A DNA stretch of 14,336 nt from Brucellaceae bacterium (GTDB lineage Bacteria; Pseudomonadota; Alphaproteobacteria; Rhizobiales; Rhizobiaceae), in the NCBI GenBank assembly GCA_031253705.1, contig JAIRVW010000018.1:1-14336 (forward strand), in the 5' to 3' direction. Below are positions 6,398 to 12,757 of the stretch, piece by piece. Positions within the stretch are counted from its first letter, which is position 1. Each line of letters opens with the position of its first letter. The position numbers were made by a program, and so were the translations under genes. The notes beneath the pieces are model-generated. The model did no database searches, had not been told where the DNA came from, and saw only the letters and a program-made list of their open reading frames with translations.

Positions 6398-8050
6398 ATG
6401 AGTGCAACAGACCAGACTTTGGGAGGTTTGAGCGGGGCGGGGATACTCGACCGCGAGCGGATTATCGCCAGACCCGGATTTAACCGCTGGCTGGTGCCGC
6501 CGGCTGCTTTGGCGATCCATCTGTGTATTGGTATGGCTTATGGTTTCAGCGTTTTCTGGCTGCCGCTGAGCCGTGCATTGGGTGGTGAAGCCGCTGCGGG
6601 TTGCAGCGATATGAGCCTGCTGACGGCGCTTTTTACGACAAGTTGCGACTGGCGCGTGGCTGATCTCGGCTGGATTTACACGCTGTTCTTTGTGCTGCTC
6701 GGCTGTTCTGCCGCGATTTGGGGCGGTTGGCTGGAGCGCGTGGGGCCGCGTAAAGCAGGTTTTGTCTCGGCGCTGTGCTGGTGCGGCGGTATGGTGATTG
6801 CTGCCTTCGGCGTGATGACTCACCAGCTCTGGCTGATGTGGATTGGTGCCGGTTTTATCGGTGGTATCGGTCTTGGTCTCGGCTATATTTCACCGGTTTC
6901 CACACTGATTAAATGGTTTCCGGATCGTCGCGGTATGGCAACCGGTATGGCGATTATGGGCTTTGGCGGTGGTGCGATGATTGGTGCGCCGCTGGCTGAT
7001 CTGCTGATGGAGCATTTTAAAACGCCCGAAACCATAGGTGTCTGGCAGACTTTTCTGGTGATGGCTGCCGGTTATTTCGTGTTCATGATGGGCGGCGCCT
7101 TTGGTTATCGCATTCCGCCTGCGGGCTGGAAGCCGGAAGGCTGGGTGGCACCACAGGCTAAAAAAGCGATGATTACCACCCGTCATGTGCATTTGCGTGA
7201 TGCGCATAAGACTCCGCAATTCTGGCTGATCTGGGCGGTGCTGTGTCTGAATGTCTCTGCCGGTATTGGTGTGATCGGTATGGCATCGCCAATGTTGCAG
7301 GAGATTTTCGGCGGCAAACTGATCGGTGAAGCAGGGCTGACATTTACTGAATTGAGCACAGAGCAAAAGGCTGCGATTGCAGCAATTGCTGCCGGTTTTA
7401 CCGGACTGATCTCGCTGTTTAATATTGGCGGTCGTTTCTTCTGGGCTTCTCTGTCTGATCGTCTTGGCCGTAAGGCCACTTATTTTACCTTTTTCGCACT
7501 TGGCATTGCACTTTATACATTGCTGCCGACGGCTGCGCATATGGGCTCGGTCACACTGTTTGTGGTGATGGTCTGTATCATCCTGTCAATGTATGGGGGT
7601 GGTTTTGCGACTGTGCCTGCCTATCTGGCCGATATTTTCGGCACGCAATTTGTGGGTGCTATTCACGGGCGTTTGCTGACCGCATGGGCAACGGCGGGGA
7701 TCGTGGGGCCGGTTGTGGTGAATTATATTCGTGAGTTCCAGATTGCTGACGGTGTGCCACGCGCGCAGGTCTATGATTATACGATGTATATTCTGGCCGG
7801 TATGCTGGCACTTGGTCTGATTGCAAATTTCTTTATCAGACCGCTGGGCGATAAATGGTTCATGTCGGATGCAGAAGTTGCCAAATTGCAAGCAGCCACC
7901 AAAGCTGCGGATTCCGGCGCCAGTGGTTCTTTCGGCATCGGCACTGGCGGGCTGGATGCAAAAGCGGCTCTTGCATGGGCTGCTGTGGGTATTCCGATAC
8001 TCTGGGGTGTGTGGACAACTTTTGAGAAATCTCTGATCCTGTTTCGTTAA
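6398..8050 (+). CDS. MFS transporter, oxalate/formate antiporter (OFA) type, with extra C-terminal helix
   Basis: A 550-residue inner-membrane carrier of the major facilitator superfamily. The start is ATG 6398, with GGGAGGA 7 nt upstream; in-frame ATGs at 6302 and 6320 have no ribosome site and would add a basic tail. Twelve hydrophobic segments are visible in two halves (about residues 30-237 and 273-481), joined by a cytoplasmic loop. OFA-like features include WLVPPAALAIHLCIGMAYGFS in TM1, a PL pair at 56-57, and the inter-helix signature GGRFFWASLSDRLGRK (344-359). An A/S/G-rich linker (about 498-520) leads to a thirteenth hydrophobic stretch (about 523-545), ending in EKSLILFR. Position next to fdsGBAD suggests transport of formate or oxalate, by exchange or uptake. 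The substrate is inferred; other carboxylates are possible. No oxalate-degrading frc/oxc genes are in the window. Confidence 0.87.
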   Translation: MSATDQTLGGLSGAGILDRERIIARPGFNRWLVPPAALAIHLCIGMAYGFSVFWLPLSRALGGEAAAGCSDMSLLTALFTTSCDWRVADLGWIYTLFFVLLGCSAAIWGGWLERVGPRKAGFVSALCWCGGMVIAAFGVMTHQLWLMWIGAGFIGGIGLGLGYISPVSTLIKWFPDRRGMATGMAIMGFGGGAMIGAPLADLLMEHFKTPETIGVWQTFLVMAAGYFVFMMGGAFGYRIPPAGWKPEGWVAPQAKKAMITTRHVHLRDAHKTPQFWLIWAVLCLNVSAGIGVIGMASPMLQEIFGGKLIGEAGLTFTELSTEQKAAIAAIAAGFTGLISLFNIGGRFFWASLSDRLGRKATYFTFFALGIALYTLLPTAAHMGSVTLFVVMVCIILSMYGGGFATVPAYLADIFGTQFVGAIHGRLLTAWATAGIVGPVVVNYIREFQIADGVPRAQVYDYTMYILAGMLALGLIANFFIRPLGDKWFMSDAEVAKLQAATKAADSGASGSFGIGTGGLDAKAALAWAAVGIPILWGVWTTFEKSLILFR

Positions 8051-8072
8051 AGAAGAAGGTTCAGTCTGATTG

Positions 8073-8107
8073 AAAACTCCGGCAGTCATGCCGGAGTTTT
8101 TTATTTT
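8073..8107 (+). terminator. Intrinsic terminator after the transporter gene
   Basis: A perfect 12-bp stem, AAAACTCCGGCA (8073-8084) and TGCCGGAGTTTT (8089-8100), has a GTCA loop and runs into TTATTTT. It begins 22 nt after the transporter stop. The A-rich left arm could give some function on the other strand too, but no gene approaches from the right. Confidence 0.9.
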
Positions 8108-8146
8108 CCCCATAAATATCAAAGGCTTTTCCCGAGTGAAACACTG

Positions 8147-8175
8147 TTGAAAACAACTATTTCCGGCAATTTAAT
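8147..8175 (+). promoter_or_regulatory. Candidate sigma-70-type promoter of the peptidase operon
   Basis: TTGAAA (8147-8152), a 17-nt spacer and TTTAAT (8170-8175) match the housekeeping consensus at 10 of 12 positions. A transcript would start near 8182 and have a leader of about 185 nt before the GTG at 8367. A weaker alternative is TTGGCC (8227-8232) with TATAAA (8252-8257) at 19-nt spacing. The 316-nt gap between genes (8051-8366) otherwise holds the preceding terminator and two leader hairpins; no small gene was recognised in it. Confidence 0.4.
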
Positions 8176-8262
8176 TCAGTAAGCGATGAAACTATTCCGT
8201 TTTGGTATAGGTAGTCGGAAAATGCATTGGCCTTGAAAGCTGTTCGCTGCCTATAAATTTCA

Positions 8263-8351
8263 CGTCTGAAATTAAAAAATAAATGCCGCAAAGAGGCAAA
8301 TCAATTCAGACGCAAGAGTGGGCAATGGAGTGCTGTTTTCAATAAACAGCA
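8263..8351 (+). promoter_or_regulatory. Structured 5' leader (two hairpins) ahead of the alpha/beta hydrolase gene
   Basis: The first element is a long-range stem: CGTCTGAAATT (8263-8273) with AATTCAGACG (8303-8312), 10 bp with one bulged A. A small inner hairpin nests inside it, TGCC (8284-8287) with GGCA (8295-8298). The second is TGCTGTTT (8331-8338) with AAACAGCA (8344-8351), 8 bp and a TCAAT loop, ending 2 nt before the ribosome site AGGAGGA (8354-8360). GCTGTT at 8239-8244 could compete for the AACAGC arm. No known riboswitch class was recognised. A regulatory role is possible but unproven. Confidence 0.35.
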
Positions 8352-8366
8352 GCAGGAGGACAGGCC

Positions 8367-9320
8367 GTGGCAGAACTGCGTCAGGCGCGTGACAGCTTTC
8401 GTCTGAAAGTCAGCGATATTCATGAAATCGCGGTTTATGATTATGGGAACCCTAACGGGATTCCGGCGATATTTTTGCATGGCGGGCCGGGCGCCGGTGT
8501 ATCGGCCAAGCAGATTGCCAGTTTTGACCTCGATACCTATCGCGTCATTACGCTTGATCAGCGCGGTGCCGGACAATCAACACCGGTTGCGGAATTGCGC
8601 GAAAATACCACGCAGCATCTGATTGAAGATATTGAACGTATCCGTGAGCATTTTGGTATTGAGCGCTGGCTGGTTGCCGGTGGCTCATGGGGCTCTTGTC
8701 TGTCGCTGGCCTATGGTCAGGCACATCCGGAGCGCTGCCTCGGTTTTCGTATTCACGGGATTTTCCTCGGCGATAAAGAGGATAGTGACTGGTGGTTCCA
8801 CGGTGCCAGAACGATTTTTCCTGATTACTGGCAGGAATTTGCAGAATTTGTGCCTGAAAATGAGCGCGACGACCTTTTAAAAGCCTATTACAAGCGCCTG
8901 ACCTGCGGTGATCCGGCGATAGAACATGCGGCAGCACAGAGCCTGCGCGGTTTTTCTGCCCGCACACAGACTTTGGAACCGAGCGCAGACCATGTGAGCA
9001 ACCTGCTGCAGAGTGATGCGGCTTTGGCGGTTTCGCGGATTTTCACGCATTATTGTATGAATAATGCCTTTATGCCTGCCGATGCACTGATTGATAATCT
9101 TGACCGTATCCGCCATTTACCGGCAGAGATCGTGCAGGGGCGCTATGATACGGTGACCCCTATGGTGACGGCGTGGAAGCTGAAGACCGCATGGCCGGAA
9201 GCAAATTTCACCATTGTCACTTTGTCTAATCATCAGTCCACAACCGGTCCTATGGCAGGCGCTCTTGCCGATGCCTCCGCGCGTCTGGCCAAGGCTGTCA
9301 GCGCACCGGTTAACGCATAA
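8367..9320 (+). CDS. Alpha/beta hydrolase, proline iminopeptidase-like (peptidase family S33)
   Basis: A 317-residue serine hydrolase resembling prolyl iminopeptidase, which removes N-terminal proline from peptides. The GTG start is well supported by AGGAGGA (8354-8360) with a 6-nt spacer. Visible motifs are the oxyanion-loop HGGPGAG (38-44), DQRGAGQSTP (64-73), the nucleophile elbow GGSWGS with Ser107, Asp261 in GRYD, and His289 in SNHQST. A complete triad is therefore present. However, the W-x-x-W-E element expected in the cap domain of true proline iminopeptidases is replaced near residues 188-202 by AAAQSLRGFSARTQT, so the N-terminal amine may not be recognised in the classic way. No signal peptide is seen, so it is probably cytoplasmic. 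It leads an apparent operon with an S9 peptidase (27-nt gap) and an M20 hydrolase. The specificity is uncertain: peptide, amide or ester. Confidence 0.8.
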   Translation: MAELRQARDSFRLKVSDIHEIAVYDYGNPNGIPAIFLHGGPGAGVSAKQIASFDLDTYRVITLDQRGAGQSTPVAELRENTTQHLIEDIERIREHFGIERWLVAGGSWGSCLSLAYGQAHPERCLGFRIHGIFLGDKEDSDWWFHGARTIFPDYWQEFAEFVPENERDDLLKAYYKRLTCGDPAIEHAAAQSLRGFSARTQTLEPSADHVSNLLQSDAALAVSRIFTHYCMNNAFMPADALIDNLDRIRHLPAEIVQGRYDTVTPMVTAWKLKTAWPEANFTIVTLSNHQSTTGPMAGALADASARLAKAVSAPVNA

Positions 9321-9347
9321 TATTCTTTTAAAATAACGGGCAGCTTC

Positions 9348-11168
9348 ATGTTTGATACACTGAAATCCGATCCTTCCGCCGTTGCAATGTCCTCCTATAC
9401 GGATATCCGCAAAGCCGTAAAACCGGCCATCTCACCGGATGGCGAATTGCTGGCATTTTTGAGCGATGCAAGCGGCACCGCACAGGTCTGGATCAAGCCT
9501 TTGGCCGGTGGTGAAGCAAAGCAGCTGACCAATCTGCTGGAGCCTGTTGGCACACTGTCTTTCAACCCGAAAAGCCGCGATCTGCTGATCAGCACCGACT
9601 GGGGTGGTGATGAGCGTCACCAGTTCTGGCTGATTGAAAATGCTGAAGGCGAACCGCGTAAGCTGACCACTGACGCAACTGTGGTGCATGGCTGGGGTTG
9701 CTGGTCACCGGACGGCACGCAGATTGCCTATTCCGCCAATTACCGTGACCGCACGCACATGGATCTCTATGTGATGACGGTTGCCAGCGGTGAAGCCAAA
9801 TGTGTCTATCAGGGCGCCGGCTGGCGCACACCGGCAGCATTTACGCCGGATGGTACAGCACTGCTGGTCAATGATTGCGAGCGTGCCATGACGGATCAGA
9901 ATTTCTGCCGTCTTGATCTGGCAAGTGGCGCGTATGAAGATATGCTGCCGCATCAGGGACGTGCTTCCTATCAGGCTGCGAAATTTCTCAAAGACGGTTC
10001 CGGCATTCTGCTGATTTCTGATCAGGGGCGTGACTATTCCGCTGTGATGTTCAAAGCCCATGACAGCAATGAACTTGTTGAAATTGCCGGTTTTGACAAG
10101 CAGGATGTGGAAGCTCTGGCCATTGCGCCGGATCAGCAGAGCGTGGCGCTGGTGCTCAACCGTCAGGGCTGGAGCGAGATTGTCATCATTGACCGTCAGG
10201 GCAAAGTGCAGAAATCGCTGCCGACGCCGATGCCTTGTGTGATTGCATCTGTGGCATGGACGCAGGATGGTGCGGCACTGGTGATGCCTGCGGAAGGTGC
10301 GGCAACATCCGGTGATATCTGGCGCTGTGAGGTGGCAACAGGCAGCTATAGCCGTCTGACCGACGCACCGAAGGCAAAAACCGCTTTGCCGGACTTTATT
10401 GAGCCGACAGTGACCAGTGTTGCGAGCTTTGACGGACTGGATGTTCCTTATTTCGTCTATCAGCCGACTGTTACTGCGCCTGCAAGTGGCTATCCGGTGA
10501 TGATCATTGTTCATGGCGGCCCTGAAGCTCAGTGGAAGCCGGATTTCCGCGCTGATATTCAATATATGCTGGCACGCGGCATCATGGTGGTTGCACCGAA
10601 TATTCGCGGCAGCACCGGCTATGGCCGTCCGTATCAGCATCTGGATGACCGCGAATTGCGCATGGACAGCGTGGCCGATCTCAAAGCCGTGCGTCTGGCC
10701 GTCGGCAATCGTGCGGATGTTGATGACAGCCGTATTGGTGTGTTTGGCCGCTCTTATGGCGGTTTCATGGTGTTGGCTGCCCTTACCGAATATCCGGATT
10801 TGTGGAAGCTCGGTGTGGAATATTACGGCATCGCCAATTTCCTGACGCTGATGGAAACCACCGGCCCGTGGCGCAAAGTGCTGCGTGAGGTGGAATATGG
10901 TGATGTGGCGACGATGAAAGATGCGCTGGAGCGCTTCTCGCCAATTCACAAAATGGCCGAAGTACAGGCACCGCTGATGGTGGTGCACGGGCTGGAAGAT
11001 CCACGCGTAACACCATGCGAGAGCGAGATGGTTTATTCCTGCTTGCGCGGCTTGGGCAAGCCGGTGGAAATCCTGCGTATTGCGCATGAAGGCCATGGTT
11101 TCGCGCGTATTGAAAACCGCCACACAGTGTTTGACGCGCTGGGACGTTTCATCGACGAAAACCTGTAA
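9348..11168 (+). CDS. S9 family (prolyl oligopeptidase/acylaminoacyl-peptidase type) serine peptidase
   Basis: A 606-residue, two-domain serine peptidase. Residues 20-340 form a beta-propeller of TolB/WD40-like blades, marked by repeats such as ISPDG (28-32), WSPDG (119-123) and FTPDG (165-169); this domain gates access of small peptides. Residues 355-606 form the alpha/beta-hydrolase catalytic domain: oxyanion region HGGPEAQW (389-396), PNIRGSTGYG (417-426), nucleophile Ser469 in GRSYGG, Asp551 in GLEDPRVTP and His583 in EGHGF. The layout fits S9 acylaminoacyl- or dipeptidyl-peptidases. The start ATG 9348 has a modest ACGGG site 7 nt upstream; an in-frame ATG at 9387 lacks one. There is no signal peptide, so the enzyme likely digests imported short peptides. 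It follows the S33-like gene by 27 nt, and a hairpin-bearing 79-nt gap precedes the M20 gene. Confidence 0.92.
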   Translation: MFDTLKSDPSAVAMSSYTDIRKAVKPAISPDGELLAFLSDASGTAQVWIKPLAGGEAKQLTNLLEPVGTLSFNPKSRDLLISTDWGGDERHQFWLIENAEGEPRKLTTDATVVHGWGCWSPDGTQIAYSANYRDRTHMDLYVMTVASGEAKCVYQGAGWRTPAAFTPDGTALLVNDCERAMTDQNFCRLDLASGAYEDMLPHQGRASYQAAKFLKDGSGILLISDQGRDYSAVMFKAHDSNELVEIAGFDKQDVEALAIAPDQQSVALVLNRQGWSEIVIIDRQGKVQKSLPTPMPCVIASVAWTQDGAALVMPAEGAATSGDIWRCEVATGSYSRLTDAPKAKTALPDFIEPTVTSVASFDGLDVPYFVYQPTVTAPASGYPVMIIVHGGPEAQWKPDFRADIQYMLARGIMVVAPNIRGSTGYGRPYQHLDDRELRMDSVADLKAVRLAVGNRADVDDSRIGVFGRSYGGFMVLAALTEYPDLWKLGVEYYGIANFLTLMETTGPWRKVLREVEYGDVATMKDALERFSPIHKMAEVQAPLMVVHGLEDPRVTPCESEMVYSCLRGLGKPVEILRIAHEGHGFARIENRHTVFDALGRFIDENL

Positions 11169-11176
11169 AGACAACA

Positions 11177-11214
11177 CGGTTTCAGGCGCGGGTGGAGGCT
11201 CGCTCCTGAAACTG
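11177..11214 (+). other. Stem-loop between the S9 and M20 genes
   Basis: CGGTTTCAGG (11177-11186) pairs with CCTGAAACTG (11205-11214) over 10 bp with one G-U pair. GCG/CGC (11188-11190 with 11201-11203) extends the stem inward past a mismatch. The sequence that follows (TATTCAAATG) has no T-tract, so this is not a convincing terminator. It may stabilise or process the operon mRNA, or partly reduce expression of the next gene. Confidence 0.4.
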
Positions 11215-11247
11215 TATTCAAATGACATGATAATCGGGAGGAACACC

Positions 11248-12672
11248 ATGAAAAATGGTGAGGTGATCTGGGATCTGGTTGATGCGAAAAAACGTGAGTT
11301 TGAAGAACTCAGCGACCGCGTCTGGGGCATGCCGGAAATTGCCTATACGGAATATAAATCCTGCGCTGAGCATACACAGATGCTCCGTGATCAGGGTTTT
11401 AAAATCACGGAAAATGTGGCCGGTATTCCGACTGCCGTGATCGGTGAAGCTGGTGAAGGCGGGCCTGTTATCGCTATCCTCGGCGAATATGATGCATTGC
11501 CGGGTCTGTCTCAGGAAGCCGGTATTGCTGAGCCGCGGCCGATTCCGGGCACAGGTCATGGTCATGGCTGCGGTCATAATATGCTGGGTTCCGCAGCGCT
11601 TCTCGCAGCGACGGCTGTGAAAGACTGGCTGGAACAGACCGGTAAAAAAGGCCGTGTGCGTTATTACGGTTGCCCTGCGGAAGAGGGCGGTGCTGCCAAG
11701 GCGTTTATGGTGCGCGCCGGTGCTTTTGACGATGTGGATATTGCCATTTCATGGCATCCGGCTTCGTTTACGCAAGTGGATGATGCACAGTCGCTGGCCA
11801 ATACCCGTATGGATTTTGAGTTTACCGGCCGTGCATCGCATGCTGCTGCCGCCCCGCATCTTGGCCGTTCCGCACTGGATGCAGTGGAGCTGATGAGCGT
11901 TGGCTGCAATTATTTGCGCGAGCATATTCCGGCGGATTGCCGTCTGCATTATGCCTATCTCAATGCCGGTGGTATTGCGCCGAACGTAGTGCAGGCTAAA
12001 GCCAAAGTACGTTATGCAATCCGCGCAACTGATCTGCCGGGCATGTTCTCGCTCAATGAGCGTGTGAAAAAAGTGGCGCAGGGCGCAGCTCAGATGACCG
12101 AAACTACGGTCGATATTTCCATCATGAGTGCGGTGTCCAATCTGCTTGGCAATACACCGCTGGAAATTGCGATGCATTCCAATATGGAGCGCCTCGGCGG
12201 CGTGCCGTTTGATGATGCTGACCGTGCTTTTGCTGCGAAAATTCAGACAACTCTGTCTGCAGAAGATATCGAAACTGATTACCTGCGTGTTGGTCAGCCT
12301 TTTGCTGAAAATGCACCGCTTTGCGATTATGTGCTGCCGCGCGAACAGAAGGGCGTGCCGATGATCGGTTCCACCGATCTGGGCGATGTCAGTTGGGCTG
12401 TGCCGACTGTGCAGGCACGCGTTGCCACCCATGCGATCGGCTCACCTGGTCACTCATGGCAGATTACTGCGCAAGGCAAAATGCCAGCCGCGCATAAAGG
12501 CATGGTTTATGCGGCTAAAGTTATGGCCGGAACCGCGCTGGATGTGATGCAGGATGAGAGCATTCTCAATGCTGCCAAGGCTGATCATCAGGCACGTATG
12601 GCGAAAACGCCTTATACCTGCCCGATCCCGCCGGAGGTTAACCCGCCATTGCAGCCGCGTCCTGCTGAGTAA
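11248..12672 (+). CDS. M20 family metallo-amidohydrolase (AbgB-like)
   Basis: A 474-residue zinc/manganese-type amidohydrolase of peptidase family M20, near the length of E. coli AbgB (p-aminobenzoyl-glutamate hydrolase subunit B), which it resembles in layout. Metal-site motifs are visible: GHGHGCGHN (103-111; C108 and H110 likely ligands), the PAEEGG motif (143-148; E145/E146 as base and ligand), WH at 169-170, and H402 in SPGHSW. The inserted dimerisation domain begins near DFEFTGRASHAAAAPH (189-204). ATG 11248 is chosen because GGGAGGA (11236-11242) lies 5 nt upstream; an upstream in-frame ATG at 11080 would overlap the S9 gene and add 56 unrelated residues. Family members hydrolyse N-acyl, aminoacyl or p-aminobenzoyl-glutamate amides. 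The substrate here is unknown, but the peptidase neighbours and binding protein suggest a short peptide or N-acyl amino acid. The C-terminus is proline-rich, and no signal peptide is visible. Confidence 0.9.
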   Translation: MKNGEVIWDLVDAKKREFEELSDRVWGMPEIAYTEYKSCAEHTQMLRDQGFKITENVAGIPTAVIGEAGEGGPVIAILGEYDALPGLSQEAGIAEPRPIPGTGHGHGCGHNMLGSAALLAATAVKDWLEQTGKKGRVRYYGCPAEEGGAAKAFMVRAGAFDDVDIAISWHPASFTQVDDAQSLANTRMDFEFTGRASHAAAAPHLGRSALDAVELMSVGCNYLREHIPADCRLHYAYLNAGGIAPNVVQAKAKVRYAIRATDLPGMFSLNERVKKVAQGAAQMTETTVDISIMSAVSNLLGNTPLEIAMHSNMERLGGVPFDDADRAFAAKIQTTLSAEDIETDYLRVGQPFAENAPLCDYVLPREQKGVPMIGSTDLGDVSWAVPTVQARVATHAIGSPGHSWQITAQGKMPAAHKGMVYAAKVMAGTALDVMQDESILNAAKADHQARMAKTPYTCPIPPEVNPPLQPRPAE

Positions 12673-12688
12673 AATGGCTGAGTAAAAT
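12664..12688 (+). repeat. 13-bp tandem duplication across the M20 stop codon
   Basis: GCTGAGTAAAAT occurs twice (12664-12675 and 12677-12688), separated by one G, giving a 13-bp period. The first copy contains the true TAA stop (12670-12672). The second copy lies in the intergenic space and is out of frame. It looks like a recent slippage-type duplication with no obvious function. Confidence 0.8.
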
Positions 12689-12693
12689 CAATC

Positions 12694-12720
12694 GGCATGG
12701 CGGTGATCTGCCGCCATGTC
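12694..12720 (+). other. Stem-loop between the M20 and binding-protein genes
   Basis: GGCATGGCGG (12694-12703) pairs with CCGCCATGTC (12711-12720) over 10 bp with one G-U pair and a 7-nt loop. Only a short CTTTATC follows, so termination would be weak. Such hairpins next to binding-protein genes often set relative transcript levels within a transporter operon. Partial attenuation or mRNA-end protection are both possible. Confidence 0.45.
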
Positions 12721-12757
12721 CTTTATCAACGCAAATAATGATAAACAGGGGATAAAG

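Noticed and set aside
11177..11214. Stem-loop as a true terminator between the S9 and M20 genes
   Set aside because: No T-tract follows the stem, and the next gene continues on the same strand with a related role.
11080..11247. Upstream ATG 11080 as start of the M20 gene
   Set aside because: It lies inside the 3' end of the S9 gene in another frame and adds 56 unrelated residues. ATG 11248 has GGGAGGA at 5-nt spacing.
9705..11330. Long open frame (541 codons) on the minus strand opposite the S9 peptidase
   Set aside because: Its translation is rich in His, Arg, Cys and Thr without recognisable motifs. It is a codon-usage shadow of a well-supported + strand gene.
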